Numbered from the stretch's first letter, positions 48,487-58,253 are shown. The stretch: 64,000 nt of DNA from Methylobacterium ajmalii (GCF_016613415.1 NZ_JACWCT010000138.1:1-64000), one strand, 5' to 3'. Translations and numbers: made by a program. Notes: a model not told the origin generated them from the sequence alone.

Positions 48487-50439
48487 ATGCCAATGCCGTC
48501 AGCGAGCGACCTCTTTCAAACTTTCGCACGCAGCTACGAGTCCCGCCGGGACTCCGAGATGACACTCTCCGAGTATCTCGAAGCCTGCCGTGACAACCCC
48601 TTGATGTACGCGAGTGCGCCCGAGCGTATCCTCGATGCGATCGGCAAACCCGAGTTCATCGACACTGCGCGCGACCAGCGCCTGGGCCGGATCTTCATGA
48701 ACCGGACCATCCGCACCTATCCTGCCTTCTCCGAATTCTACGGCATGGAGGAGACGATCGAGCGCATCGTCTCGTTCTTCCGCCATGCCGCGCAGGGGTT
48801 GGAGGAGCGCAAGCAGATCCTCTACCTGCTCGGGCCGGTGGGCGGCGGCAAGTCGTCGCTGGCCGAGCGGCTCAAGGCCCTGATGGAGGTGCACCCGATC
48901 TACGTGCTCAAGGCCGGCAACGAGATGAGCCCGGTCTTCGAGAGCCCGCTGGTGCTGTTCGACCCCGAGACGATGGGGCCGATGCTGGAGGAGCGCTACG
49001 GCGTGCCCCGCCGGCGCCTGACCGGGCTGATGAGCCCGTGGTGCCTGAAGCGCCTCGACGAGTTCGGCGGCGACCTATCGAAGTTCCGGGTCGTCAAGGT
49101 CAACCCGTCGCGCCTGCGCCAGATCGGCATCGCCAAGACCGAGCCGGGCGACGAGAACAACCAGGACATCTCGTCCCTCGTCGGCAAGGTCGACATCCGC
49201 AAGCTCGAGACCCTGAGCCAGGCCGATCCCGACGCCTATTCCTATTCGGGCGGCCTCAACCGGGCGAACCAGGGCATCCTCGAATTCGTCGAGATGTTCA
49301 AGGCGCCGATCAAGATGCTGCATCCCCTGCTCACCGCGACGCAGGAGGGAAACTACGTCGGCACCGAGAATATCGGCGCGATTCCGTTCACCGGCATCAT
49401 CCTCGCCCACTCGAACGAGGCCGAGTGGCAGAGCTTCAAGACCAACAAGAACAACGAAGCCTTCATCGACCGCATCTACGTCATCAAGGTGCCGTACTGC
49501 CTGCGGGTGACCGAGGAGCAGCGGATCTACGAGAAGCTGGTCTCGGGCTCCGAACTCGCCTCCGCCCGCTGCGCGCCCGGCACCCTGGAGATGCTGGCCC
49601 GGTTCTCGGTGCTCTCGCGCCTGCGCGAGCACGCGAACTCGAACGTCTTCTCCAAGATGCGGGTCTATGACGGCGAGTCCCTGCGCGAGGTCGATCCCCG
49701 CGCCCGCTCGATGCAGGAATACAAGGACACCGCCGGCGTCGACGAGGGCATGGACGGGATCTCGACCCGCTTCGCCTTCAAGGTGATGGCCGCCACCTTC
49801 AACCACGACACCACCGAGGTCTCGGCCGACCCGGTCCACCTGATGTACGTCCTCGAGCAGTCGCTGCGCCGCGAGCAGCTGCCGCCCGAGACCGAGAAGC
49901 GCTACCTCGAATTCATCAAGGGCGAGCTGGCGCCGCGCTACGCCGAGTTCATCGGCCACGAGATCCAGAAGGCCTACCTCGAATCGTACCACGATTACGG
50001 CCAGAACCTGTTCGACCGCTACATCGACTACGCCGACGCCTGGATCGAGGACCAGGACTTCAAGGACCCGGAGACCGGGCAGCTGCTCAACCGCGAGCTG
50101 CTGAACCAGGAACTCACCAAGATCGAGAAGCCGGCGGGCATCGCCAACCCGAAGGACTTCCGCAACGAGGTGGTGAAGTTCGCCCTGCGCTCGCGGGCCC
50201 AGCACGGCGGGCGCAACCCATCCTGGACCTCCTACGAGAAGATCCGCGAGGTGATCGAGCGGCGGATGTTCAGCCAGGTCGAGGAGCTCTTGCCGGTGAT
50301 CTCCTTCGGCTCGAAGAAGGACAGCGAGACCGAGAAGAAGCACGGCGAGTTCGTCGAGCGGATGAAGGACCGCGGCTACACCGAGCGCCAGGTCCGGCGC
50401 CTCGTCGAGTGGTACATGCGCGTCAAGCAGGCGGGCTGA
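48487..50439 (+). CDS. prkA: PrkA-family serine protein kinase / AAA protein
   Basis: 650-aa protein with an N-terminal AAA+ ATPase core and a C-terminal PrkA kinase-like domain. The P-loop is GPVGGGKSSLAERL near residue 118; the start SDLFQTFARSYESRRDSEMTLSEYLEACRDNPLMYASAPERILDAIG is family-typical. PrkA homologues act in stress survival and sporulation-like regulation; recent work treats them as AAA proteases in part. Adjacent yeaH and spoVR form a conserved trio. ATG at 48487 is fixed by homology of the start. Confidence 0.94.
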   Translation: MPMPSASDLFQTFARSYESRRDSEMTLSEYLEACRDNPLMYASAPERILDAIGKPEFIDTARDQRLGRIFMNRTIRTYPAFSEFYGMEETIERIVSFFRHAAQGLEERKQILYLLGPVGGGKSSLAERLKALMEVHPIYVLKAGNEMSPVFESPLVLFDPETMGPMLEERYGVPRRRLTGLMSPWCLKRLDEFGGDLSKFRVVKVNPSRLRQIGIAKTEPGDENNQDISSLVGKVDIRKLETLSQADPDAYSYSGGLNRANQGILEFVEMFKAPIKMLHPLLTATQEGNYVGTENIGAIPFTGIILAHSNEAEWQSFKTNKNNEAFIDRIYVIKVPYCLRVTEEQRIYEKLVSGSELASARCAPGTLEMLARFSVLSRLREHANSNVFSKMRVYDGESLREVDPRARSMQEYKDTAGVDEGMDGISTRFAFKVMAATFNHDTTEVSADPVHLMYVLEQSLRREQLPPETEKRYLEFIKGELAPRYAEFIGHEIQKAYLESYHDYGQNLFDRYIDYADAWIEDQDFKDPETGQLLNRELLNQELTKIEKPAGIANPKDFRNEVVKFALRSRAQHGGRNPSWTSYEKIREVIERRMFSQVEELLPVISFGSKKDSETEKKHGEFVERMKDRGYTERQVRRLVEWYMRVKQAG

Positions 50440-50559
50440 GCCCGGACGGATCCGCGGGCGGCATCGGGCCCGCGGATCCCACTCCCTCGGATCACCCGCT
50501 CGCCGTAGCGGGACCGAGCCGGAAACGACAGGATGGCGTGATCGGAGAGCGCGAAGCGG

Positions 50560-51876
50560 ATGCACATCATCGATCGACGCCTCAATCCCGGCGGCAAGAG
50601 CCTGGCGAACCGGCAGCGCTTCCTGCGCCGGGTCCGCGACGTGGCCCAGCGCGCCGTGCGCGAGGCGGCCCGGGAGAAGGACATCAAGGATCTCGGCAAG
50701 GACGGTCACGTCACCGTTCCGGTGGACGGCGTGCGGGAGCCGAAATTCACCCGCAACCCCTCGACCGGGGTTCAGGACCACATCCTTCCCGGCAACAAGA
50801 CCTACATTGAGGGCGACCTGATCGAGCGCCCGCCGGGGGGCGGCGGGGGAGGGGGAGGCAGCGGCGAGGCCGGCGACGGCGGGGCGGACGGCGAGGATTC
50901 GTTCCGCTTCGTGCTGACCCGCGAGGAGTTCCTGGAGCTCTTCCTCGAGGATCTCGAACTGCCCGACCTCGCCAAGCGCCGCCTCGCGGTGGTCGAGACC
51001 GCGACCCTGCGGCGGGCCGGCTACACCGTGTCAGGCTCGCCCGCCAACCTCTCGATCGGGCGGACCCTGCGCAACTCGCTGTCGCGGCGCATCGCCCTCA
51101 AGCGGCCGAAGGCGGCCGAGACGGCGACCTTGGAGGAGGAGATCCGGGCGCTCGAGGAGAGCGAGCCCGACGCCGCGATCCTCGACGAGCTGCGGGCGGA
51201 GCTGGAGCGCCTGCGCACCCGCTCGCAGCGCATCCCCTACGTCGACCCGATCGACCTGCGCTACCGGCGCTTCGAGCCGTATCCGCGGCCCGTCGCCCAG
51301 GCGGTGATGTTCTGCCTGATGGACGTCTCGGGCTCGATGACCGAGCACATGAAGGACCTCGCCAAAAGGTTCTACATCCTGCTGCACATCTTCCTGACCC
51401 GGCGCTACAAGCACGTCGAGATCGTCTTCATCCGCCACACCGACCACGCCAAGGAGGTCGACGAGGAGACGTTCTTCGGCTCGCGCGAGACCGGCGGCAC
51501 GCTGGTCTCCTCGGCGCTGGTCGAGATGAAGCGGATCATCGCCGAGCGCTACAACCCGGACGACTGGAACATCTACGCCGCCCAGGCGTCGGACGGGGAC
51601 AACGTGTCGAGCGACGGCGCGACCTCGCAGGACCTGCTGCGCTCGGCGATCCTGCCGGCCTGCCAGTACTTCGCCTACCTGGAGGTCGGCGACGAGGGCG
51701 GGCCGCGGGCGGGCTTCGTCGAGCACCGCACCACGCTGTGGCGCACCTACGAGCCGGTGGCGAAGACCAACTCGGTGCTGGCCATGCGCAAGGTCAACCA
51801 CCGCCGCGACATCTACCCGGTCTTCCGCGAGCTCTTTTCGCGCAACAAGGCCGGCCAGGAGACGGCGACGACCTGA
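50560..51876 (+). CDS. yeaH: YeaH/YhbH family protein (DUF444)
   Basis: 438-aa protein with a von Willebrand-A-like domain. It starts IIDRRLNPGGKSLANRQRFLRRVR, contains a Gly-rich linker near residues 90-110 and the signature AVMFCLMDVSGSMTEHMKDLAKRFYILL (MIDAS-like DxSxS). The function of DUF444 is unknown, but the gene accompanies prkA and spoVR in many bacteria and is needed in stress responses. 120 bp separate it from prkA. Cytosolic. Confidence 0.93.
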   Translation: MHIIDRRLNPGGKSLANRQRFLRRVRDVAQRAVREAAREKDIKDLGKDGHVTVPVDGVREPKFTRNPSTGVQDHILPGNKTYIEGDLIERPPGGGGGGGGSGEAGDGGADGEDSFRFVLTREEFLELFLEDLELPDLAKRRLAVVETATLRRAGYTVSGSPANLSIGRTLRNSLSRRIALKRPKAAETATLEEEIRALEESEPDAAILDELRAELERLRTRSQRIPYVDPIDLRYRRFEPYPRPVAQAVMFCLMDVSGSMTEHMKDLAKRFYILLHIFLTRRYKHVEIVFIRHTDHAKEVDEETFFGSRETGGTLVSSALVEMKRIIAERYNPDDWNIYAAQASDGDNVSSDGATSQDLLRSAILPACQYFAYLEVGDEGGPRAGFVEHRTTLWRTYEPVAKTNSVLAMRKVNHRRDIYPVFRELFSRNKAGQETATT

Positions 51877-51979
51877 CGGCCGTGACGACGGCGCGGCCCA
51901 GCCCCGGGCCGCGCCCGCTTGAACGACGATCCGCATCCCGCCGCGGGATGGTTTCAGGTACCGGGAGGTTCGACGCCCG

Positions 51980-53560
51980 ATGAGTTCCGCCACCTTCGGC
52001 ACGCGGCCCGCGAGCCCGGCCGTCATCGCCAGGACCGCCCCGCTCTTCACCGGCAACGACTGGGACTTCGACACCATCCGGCGCATCCACGACGCCTGCG
52101 AGGCGATCGCCGGGCCGGAACTGGGCCTGAGCTGGTATCCCAACCAGATCGAGATCATCACCGCGGAGCAGATGCTCGACGCCTATGCGTCGATCGGCAT
52201 GCCGTTGTTCTACAAGCACTGGTCGTTCGGCAAGCACTTCGCCCAGCACGAGGCCGGCTACCGCCGCGGCCTGATGGGGCTGGCCTACGAGATCGTCATC
52301 AACTCCGATCCGTGCATCTCCTACATCATGGAGGAGAACACGGCGACGATGCAGACGCTGGTCATCGCCCACGCCGCCTTCGGCCACAACCACTTCTTCA
52401 AGAACAACTACCTCTTCCGGCAGTGGACCGACGCCGAGGGCATCCTCGACTACCTGGACTTCGCCAAGACCTTCATCACCCGGTGCGAGGAGCGCTACGG
52501 CCACAACGCCGTCGAATCGGTGCTGGACGCCGCCCACGCCCTGATGAATCAGGGCGTCCACCGCTACCCGCGCAAGAAGCGCCCCGACCTCTCCTCCGAG
52601 CAGCGCCGCGAGCGCGAGCGGCAGGAGCACCAGGAGCGGATGTACAACGACCTCTGGCGCACCCTGCCGGCCAAGAGCCCGACCGGCAAGCCGGATCCGA
52701 ACGCCGAGCGGCGCCGGGCGCTGCTGGAATTGCCGCAGGAGAACATCCTGTACTTCCTGGAGAAGGCGGCGCCGCGGCTCCAGCCCTGGCAGCGCGAGAT
52801 CCTGCGCATCGTCCGCCACGTGGCGCAGTATTTCTATCCCCAGCGCCAGACCAAGGTGATGAACGAGGGCTGCGCCACCTACAACCACTACCGGATCATG
52901 ACCCGGCTGTCCGAGACCGGGCAGATCGACGAGGCGGCCTACCTCGAGTTCCTGCAGTCGCACACCAACGTCATCCGCCAGCCGAACTACGACGACCGGA
53001 GCTACGGCGGCCACAACCCCTACGCCATCGGCTTTGCCATGATGACGGACATCGCCCGCATCTGCACCGAGCCGACCGAGGAGGACCGGGCCTGGTTCCC
53101 CGACATCGCCGGCAGCGGCGATGCGATGGGGGTCCTGCGCGACGTCTGGGCGAACTACCGCGACGAGAGCTTCATCGCGCAGTTCCTCAGCCCGCGGCTG
53201 ATGCGCCAGCTGCGGCTGTTCCACGTCACCGACGATCCCGACAAGCCGGAACTCCGCGTCGAGGCGATCCACGACGAACGCGGCTACCGCAAGCTGCGGC
53301 GGGCCTTCGCGCGGCAATACGACGTCGCCTGGCTCGATCCCGACATCGAGGTGGTCGACGTCGACCTGGAGGGCGACCGCAAGCTGATCCTGCACCACAA
53401 GGTGCTCAACCGCGTGCTGCTCAACAAGGACGACGCGAACCGGGTGCTGCAGCACCTCGCCGACCTCTGGGGCTACGACGTGCTGATGAAGGAGGTCGAC
53501 ACCACGACCGGCGCGGTGCTGAAGGAGCATACCGCGAGCGCGCGCCCGACCTTCTTCTGA
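51980..53560 (+). CDS. spoVR: SpoVR family protein
   Basis: 526-aa protein of the SpoVR/YcgB family. Recognised by DWDFDTIRRIHDACEAIAGPELGLSWYPNQIEIITAEQMLDAYASIGMPLFYKHWSFGKHF and HYRIMTRLSETGQIDE, QPNYDDRSYGGHNPYAIGFAMMTDIARI. In Bacillus SpoVR affects cortex formation; in non-sporulating bacteria its role is unclear. It completes the prkA-yeaH-spoVR unit. ATG at 51980 matches the family. A long hairpin follows the stop. Confidence 0.94.
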   Translation: MSSATFGTRPASPAVIARTAPLFTGNDWDFDTIRRIHDACEAIAGPELGLSWYPNQIEIITAEQMLDAYASIGMPLFYKHWSFGKHFAQHEAGYRRGLMGLAYEIVINSDPCISYIMEENTATMQTLVIAHAAFGHNHFFKNNYLFRQWTDAEGILDYLDFAKTFITRCEERYGHNAVESVLDAAHALMNQGVHRYPRKKRPDLSSEQRRERERQEHQERMYNDLWRTLPAKSPTGKPDPNAERRRALLELPQENILYFLEKAAPRLQPWQREILRIVRHVAQYFYPQRQTKVMNEGCATYNHYRIMTRLSETGQIDEAAYLEFLQSHTNVIRQPNYDDRSYGGHNPYAIGFAMMTDIARICTEPTEEDRAWFPDIAGSGDAMGVLRDVWANYRDESFIAQFLSPRLMRQLRLFHVTDDPDKPELRVEAIHDERGYRKLRRAFARQYDVAWLDPDIEVVDVDLEGDRKLILHHKVLNRVLLNKDDANRVLQHLADLWGYDVLMKEVDTTTGAVLKEHTASARPTFF

Positions 53561-53571
53561 TCGCAGCCGGA

Positions 53572-53609
53572 GGCCGGCCGGGCCATCCCCTTCAGCCGCC
53601 CGGCCGGCC
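53572..53609. terminator. 11-bp hairpin between convergent spoVR and LysR genes
   Basis: GGCCGGCCGGG (53572-53582) pairs with CCCGGCCGGCC (53599-53609). The second arm reaches into the last codons of the LysR gene (stop at 53592), so it may stop both transcripts. Confidence 0.5.
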
Positions 53610-54485
53610 GCCCTCGATCAGGTCGCGCTGCCGGGTGAGGGCGTCGCCGACGAAGTCCAGGAAGGCGCGCACCCGCGCGGCGCGGCGCAGGTCCGGATGG
53701 GTGAGGAGCCACAGGCCGGCCGCCAGCTCGGGCTCGGGTTCGGAGAGCCGCACGAGGCCGGGCCGGGGATCGCCGATGACGCAGGGCAGGGGGCCGATCC
53801 CGATGCCGGATTCGACCGCGTCGGCCAGCCCCTGCACGGTGTCGAGGCGCAGGATCACCCGCTCGGGCGCCGTGCGCTCCTGGACGTAGCGGGCGGCCGC
53901 CGCGGCGCCGAGGCGGGGCGCGGGCGAGACCCAGCGCTGGGCGTCGAGCGGCACACTCCTGTCGAGGTCGGCCCGGCCGTAGAGCGCCCAGGCGATGGTG
54001 GCGAGGCGCCGGCCGACCAGGGTGTCGGGAGGGTCGTTGGTGGCGCGCAACGCCACGTCGGCGTCGCGCTTGGCGAGGTTGAGCGCCTGCTCGGACACCA
54101 CCACGTCGAGGCGCACCTCCGGGCAGCGGGCGCAGAACTCCGCGAGGATCGGCGTCAGGAGCCCGGTCAGCAGCGAAGCCGCGGTGGTGACCCGCAGCTC
54201 GCCGGCCGGCGTGAGGCCGCAGCTCTCGATCCGCCGGGTGAAGGCGAGCACATCCTCCTCCATCCGGGCGGCGATCCGCACCATCTCCTCGGCCGCCGGC
54301 GTCGGCACGTACCCGGTGCGGTGGCGCTCGAACAGCGGCGTGCGCAGCGATGCCTCGATCTGGCCGAGCCGCCGGAAGGCGGTGGAATGGTTGATGCCGA
54401 GCCGCTCGGCGGCCTGGGTCAGGCCGCGCTGATCGGAGATGGCCTTCACCAGCCGAAAGTCGTCCCAGGCGAGGGGAGCGGTCAC
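53592..54485 (-). CDS. LysR-family transcriptional regulator
   Basis: 297-aa LTTR. The winged helix-turn-helix spans about 5-64 (WDDFRLVKAISDQRGLTQAAERLGINHSTAFRRLGQIEASL); the effector-binding domain follows from about 90. It starts with GTG at 54485, just ahead of the domain. Divergent from wrbA with 117 bp between, so wrbA is the natural target; the inducer is unknown, perhaps a quinone. Three CTTGC/GCAAG half-sites lie in that gap. Confidence 0.9.
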   Translation of the reverse strand: MTAPLAWDDFRLVKAISDQRGLTQAAERLGINHSTAFRRLGQIEASLRTPLFERHRTGYVPTPAAEEMVRIAARMEEDVLAFTRRIESCGLTPAGELRVTTAASLLTGLLTPILAEFCARCPEVRLDVVVSEQALNLAKRDADVALRATNDPPDTLVGRRLATIAWALYGRADLDRSVPLDAQRWVSPAPRLGAAAAARYVQERTAPERVILRLDTVQGLADAVESGIGIGPLPCVIGDPRPGLVRLSEPEPELAAGLWLLTHPDLRRAARVRAFLDFVGDALTRQRDLIEGGRPGG

Positions 54486-54499
54486 GGGAATCTCCCGAC

Positions 54500-54526
54500 C
54501 TTGCGCGCCTGCAAGCGCGGGCTTGC
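54500..54526. promoter_or_regulatory. candidate LysR operator between the regulator and wrbA
   Basis: CTTGC (54500-54504), GCAAG (54511-54515) and CTTGC (54522-54526) alternate with an 11-bp period, making two overlapping inverted repeats on one helix face, 15-40 bp from the regulator start. Typical in layout for LTTR sites; not a canonical T-N11-A match. Confidence 0.4.
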
Positions 54527-54602
54527 AGCATAGGGCATTTCGTTCGCGCCCACGATCCGCGATGGTCCGCCGACGTTCAAGGCGACCTTGGGAGATCACG
54601 CG

Positions 54603-55202
54603 ATGGCGAAGGTTCTGGTCCTCTACTATTCGACCTACGGCCATATCGAGCAGATGGCGCAGGCGGTGGCCGAGGGCGCCCGGGAGGCGGGCGCCGAGGT
54701 GGCGGTCAAGCGGGTGCCCGAGCTGGTGCCGGAAGAGGTCGCCCGCAACGCGCATTTCAAGCTCGACCAGGCGGCGCCGATCGCCACCGTGGACGAGCTG
54801 CCGGGCTACGACGCGATCGTCATCGGCACGCCGACCCGCTTCGGCAACATGGCCTCGCAGATGAAGAACTTCATCGATCAGACCGGCGGCCTGTGGGCCA
54901 AGGGCGCGCTGATCGGCAAGGTCGGGTCGGTCTTCACCTCGACGGCCTCCCAGCATGGCGGCCAGGAATCGACGATCCTCACCGTCCACACCGTCCTGCT
55001 GCATCAGGGCATGGTGGTGGTCGGCCTGCCCTACAGCTTCCAGGGCCAGCTCGGCACCGACGAGGTGATGGGCAACTCGCCCTACGGCGCCTCCACCATC
55101 GCGGGCGGCGATGGCAGTCGCCAGCCGAGCGCGGTCGAGCTGGAGGGCGCCCGCTTCCAGGGCCGCCACGTCGCCGGCATCGCCGCGAAGCTGGCCGGCT
55201 GA
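54603..55202 (+). CDS. wrbA: NAD(P)H:quinone oxidoreductase, WrbA type
   Basis: 199-aa flavodoxin-like FMN enzyme that reduces quinones by two electrons and so avoids semiquinone radicals. Diagnostic parts: KVLVLYYSTYGHIEQMAQAVAEGAREAGAEV, FKLDQAAP, IVIGTPTRFGNMASQMKNFIDQTGGLWAKGALIGKVGSVFTSTASQHGGQE and PYGASTIAGGDGSRQPS. GGGAG lies 8 nt ahead of the ATG. Probably controlled by the divergent LysR regulator. A good terminator follows. Confidence 0.96.
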   Translation: MAKVLVLYYSTYGHIEQMAQAVAEGAREAGAEVAVKRVPELVPEEVARNAHFKLDQAAPIATVDELPGYDAIVIGTPTRFGNMASQMKNFIDQTGGLWAKGALIGKVGSVFTSTASQHGGQESTILTVHTVLLHQGMVVVGLPYSFQGQLGTDEVMGNSPYGASTIAGGDGSRQPSAVELEGARFQGRHVAGIAAKLAG

Positions 55203-55223
55203 GCACCGACCCGGCCAAAGAAA

Positions 55224-55245
55224 AAGCCCGGACGGGTCCGGGCTT
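55224..55245. terminator. bidirectional terminator between wrbA and the Sua5-type gene
   Basis: AAGCCCGGA (55224-55232) and TCCGGGCTT (55237-55245) form a 9-bp stem with a 4-nt loop. On the minus strand the stem is followed by TTTCTTTGG, a real U-tract; on the plus strand it follows the wrbA stop by 21 bp. Confidence 0.75.
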
Positions 55246-55347
55246 CGAGGCGGAAGGTCGATGGGGGCTTGAGTGACCTTCTAGACCCCTTCAACGCGTC
55301 GGCCGGGGGATCGGTTCCGCGGCCGATGCGAATTTTTTAGGGCGCCG

Positions 55348-56319
55348 TCAGCGCGGCGCCGCGGCGCGGCCGAGGCGGTCGCGGATCGCCTCACCGAGGC
55401 CGTCCGCGGGGATCGGCGCCACCGCGATCACCGCGGGACCGGCGGCGTCGAGCCGGCGCAGGTAGCCGAAGAGGTGGGAGGCCGCCTCCGCGAGGTCGCC
55501 GGCCGGGCTGAGGTTGAGCGACAGGAGCGCCCGGTCGAGCCCGTCCGGGGCTGCCGGCCCGAACAGCAGCGCGGCCTCGCCGGACAGGATCTCCGTCGCG
55601 TCGAGGCGCATCGCCGCCCGCGGCGCGTAGTGCGAGGCGAGGAGCCCGGGCGAGACCGGCGCCGAGCCGGCCGGCGCCGACGGCAGGGCGAGGGGCCGGC
55701 CGAGCACGGCTTCGATGCTCGCGCGCGGCACGCCGCCCGGACGCAGCAGCACGGGCGGGCCGTCGAGGCAGGCGACGATGGTCGATTCGACCCCGACCGG
55801 GCAGGCGCCGCCGTCGAGGATCGCGGCGATCCGGCCGTCGAGGTCGCCGAGCACGTGGGCGGCCTCCGTCGGGCTCACCCGTCCCGAGCGGTTGGCCGAG
55901 GGTGCCGCCACCGGGCAACCCGCCGCCGCCAGCACGGCGCGAGCGAGCGCGCTTCCCGGCACCCGCAACGCCACGCTGGGCAGCCCCGCCCGGGCGAGGT
56001 CGCAGACGCGCCCACCCGCGGCCGCCGGGACCACCAGGGTCAGCGGCCCGGGCCAGAACGCCTGCGCGAGGGCCAGGGCGTCGGGGCCGAACGCGCCTTC
56101 GCGCCGCGCCGCCGCGAGGTCGGGCAGGTGGGCGATCAGCGGGTTGAACCGCGGCCGCTCCTTGGCGGCGTAGATCGCCGCCACCGCCTTGGGGTCGCCG
56201 GCATCGGCGCCCAGCCCGTAGACGGTCTCGGTCGGGATCGCGACGAGCCCGCCCGCCCGCAGCAGGGCGCCGGCCTCGGCGATGCCCGCGGCATCGGCGG
56301 CGAGGCGGCGGGTCGCCAT
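55348..56319 (-). CDS. L-threonylcarbamoyladenylate synthase (Sua5 type)
   Basis: 323-aa enzyme that makes threonylcarbamoyl-AMP from threonine, bicarbonate and ATP for t6A37 in ANN-decoding tRNAs. The YrdC domain covers about 10-195 (GGLVAIPTETVYGLGADAGDPKAVAAIYAAKERPRFNPLIAHL, APSANRSGRVSPTEAAHVLGDLDG, CPVGVESTIVACL, LRPGGV). The Sua5 C-terminal domain follows the linker (SPGLLASHYAPRAAMRLD). This makes it the long form, unlike the short YrdC. ATG at 56319 is used; a start 14 codons upstream is possible. Confidence 0.93.
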   Translation of the reverse strand: MATRRLAADAAGIAEAGALLRAGGLVAIPTETVYGLGADAGDPKAVAAIYAAKERPRFNPLIAHLPDLAAARREGAFGPDALALAQAFWPGPLTLVVPAAAGGRVCDLARAGLPSVALRVPGSALARAVLAAAGCPVAAPSANRSGRVSPTEAAHVLGDLDGRIAAILDGGACPVGVESTIVACLDGPPVLLRPGGVPRASIEAVLGRPLALPSAPAGSAPVSPGLLASHYAPRAAMRLDATEILSGEAALLFGPAAPDGLDRALLSLNLSPAGDLAEAASHLFGYLRRLDAAGPAVIAVAPIPADGLGEAIRDRLGRAAAPR

Positions 56320-56483
56320 TGACCCGCGATCATCGTTCACGTCTAAACTGTCTGTCACCATGCCTCCGGCCGTAGCGTCGGCGGCGGCCGCACGTCAAAT
56401 CCAAAGGGCGGCACCCGGGGGTCCCGTGCGGCGGGCATTCCCGAGGCCGACCGCCCGATCCGCTCCCCGGGGAGGAGCCCTCG

Positions 56484-58253
56484 ATGACCTATCGCGCGCC
56501 CGTGGCCGAGATGGCCTTCACCCTCCGGCACGTCGCCGGGCTCGACCGCGCCATCGCGGAGGGCCTGCACGGCGACCTCTCCGACGACCTCGTCGACACC
56601 ATTCTGGACGAGGCCGGCCGCTTCGCCAACGACGTGGTGGCACCCCTCAACAAGGTCGGCGACCGCCACGGCACCCCGCTCAAGGACGGCGTCGTCACCA
56701 TGCCGCCGGGCTACCGCGAGGCCTACCGGGCCTGGACCGAGGGCGGCTGGAACGCGCTCCCGGGCCCGGTCGAGTATGGCGGCCAAGGGCTGCCGATCCT
56801 GCTCAACGCCGCCTGCATCGAGATGTGGAACTCCGCCGCGATGGCCTTCGGCCTCGGGCCGCTGCTCACCGCCGGCGGCGTCGAGGCGCTGAGCCGCCAC
56901 GGCAGCGAGGAGCTGCGCGCCCGCTACCTCGAGAAGCTGGTCTCGGGCGAGTGGACCGCCACCATGAACCTCACGGAGCCGCAGGCCGGCTCGGACCTCT
57001 CGGTGATGCGCACCCGGGCCGAGCCGGTCGGCGACGGCAGCTTCCGGATCTCGGGCGAGAAGATCTACATCACCTGGGGCGAGCACGACCTCACCGACAA
57101 CATCGTGCATCTGGTGCTGGCGCGCCTGCCCGACGCGCCTCCCGGCACCCGCGGCATCTCGCTGTTCCTGGTGCCGAAGGTGCTGCCGGACGGGTCGCGC
57201 AACGCGCTCAAATGCGCGGGCGTCGAGCACAAGCTCGGCATTCACGGCTCGCCGACCTGCACCATGGTGTATGACGGCGCCACCGGCTGGCTCGTCGGCG
57301 AGGCCAACCGCGGGCTCGCCTGCATGTTCACGATGATGAACAACGCCCGCCTCGGCGTCGGCCTGCAGGGCGTGGCCATCGCCGAGCGCGCCTACCAGCA
57401 GGCCCTGTCCTACGCCCGCGACCGCCGCCAGGGCCGCGCGGCCGCCGCCACCGAGGGCGCGAGCGCGATCATCGAGCATCCCGACGTGCAGCGGATGCTG
57501 CTCACCATGAAGGCGCTGACCGGCGCCTCCCGCGGGATCTGCTACCTGACGGCGGAAGCCCTCGACCGCGCCCACCGGGCCCCGGACGAGGCGGCGCGCA
57601 GGGCGGCGCAGGCCCGGGCCTCGCTGCTGACCCCCGTCGCCAAGGCCTTCTCGACCGATATCGGCATCGAGGTCGCCTCGCTCGGCATCCAGGTCCATGG
57701 CGGCATGGGCTTCGTCGAGGAGACCGGCGCCGCCCAGCACCTGCGCGACGCCCGCATCGCGGCGATCTACGAGGGCACCAACGGCATCCAGGCGATCGAC
57801 CTCGTCACCCGCAAGCTGCCGCTGGAGAACGGCGCGGTGGTGCGCGGCCAGATCGCCGCGATGCGCCTCGTCGCCGAGCGGGTGCTCAAGGAGGGCGGTC
57901 CCGGCTTCGGCCACACCGCCCCGCGCCTGCGCGAGACGATCGAGGCGCTCGACCGGGCGACGGGCTACCTCCTGAAGGCGCTAGGCTCTAACCGGCCCGA
58001 CGAGGCCCTGGCCGGCGCCACACCCTACCTGCGCCTGTTCGGCCTGGCGCAGGGCGGCACCTGCCTGGCACAGGCCGCGCTCGCGGCCCATGCGGCCGTG
58101 GGAGCCGGGGACGGGGATCCGGCACATCCGGCCCGCATCGCCCTGGCGCGCTTCTTCGCCGAGAACCTCGCCACGGCGAGCCGGGGGCTGGAGGAGACGG
58201 TGACGGGGGGAGCGGGCTTCCTGCAGGATGGCGCATTGGCGCTGGCGGGGTGA
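56484..58253 (+). CDS. Acyl-CoA dehydrogenase, DmdC-like subgroup
   Basis: 589-aa FAD enzyme forming a 2,3-double bond in an acyl-CoA. It has the long form with an extra C-terminal domain that characterises the DmdC (3-methylmercaptopropionyl-CoA dehydrogenase) group. Visible parts are MNLTEPQAGSDLSVMRT, the FAD contact EKIYITWGEHD, the Arg/Gly segment NNARLGVGLQGVAIAERAYQQALSYARDR and the catalytic Glu in IYEGTNGIQAIDLV. Substrate unproven; many DmdC-like proteins act on other acyl-CoAs. A large palindromic repeat separates it from an enoyl-CoA hydratase and an SDR gene on the same strand. Confidence 0.88.
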   Translation: MTYRAPVAEMAFTLRHVAGLDRAIAEGLHGDLSDDLVDTILDEAGRFANDVVAPLNKVGDRHGTPLKDGVVTMPPGYREAYRAWTEGGWNALPGPVEYGGQGLPILLNAACIEMWNSAAMAFGLGPLLTAGGVEALSRHGSEELRARYLEKLVSGEWTATMNLTEPQAGSDLSVMRTRAEPVGDGSFRISGEKIYITWGEHDLTDNIVHLVLARLPDAPPGTRGISLFLVPKVLPDGSRNALKCAGVEHKLGIHGSPTCTMVYDGATGWLVGEANRGLACMFTMMNNARLGVGLQGVAIAERAYQQALSYARDRRQGRAAAATEGASAIIEHPDVQRMLLTMKALTGASRGICYLTAEALDRAHRAPDEAARRAAQARASLLTPVAKAFSTDIGIEVASLGIQVHGGMGFVEETGAAQHLRDARIAAIYEGTNGIQAIDLVTRKLPLENGAVVRGQIAAMRLVAERVLKEGGPGFGHTAPRLRETIEALDRATGYLLKALGSNRPDEALAGATPYLRLFGLAQGGTCLAQAALAAHAAVGAGDGDPAHPARIALARFFAENLATASRGLEETVTGGAGFLQDGALALAG

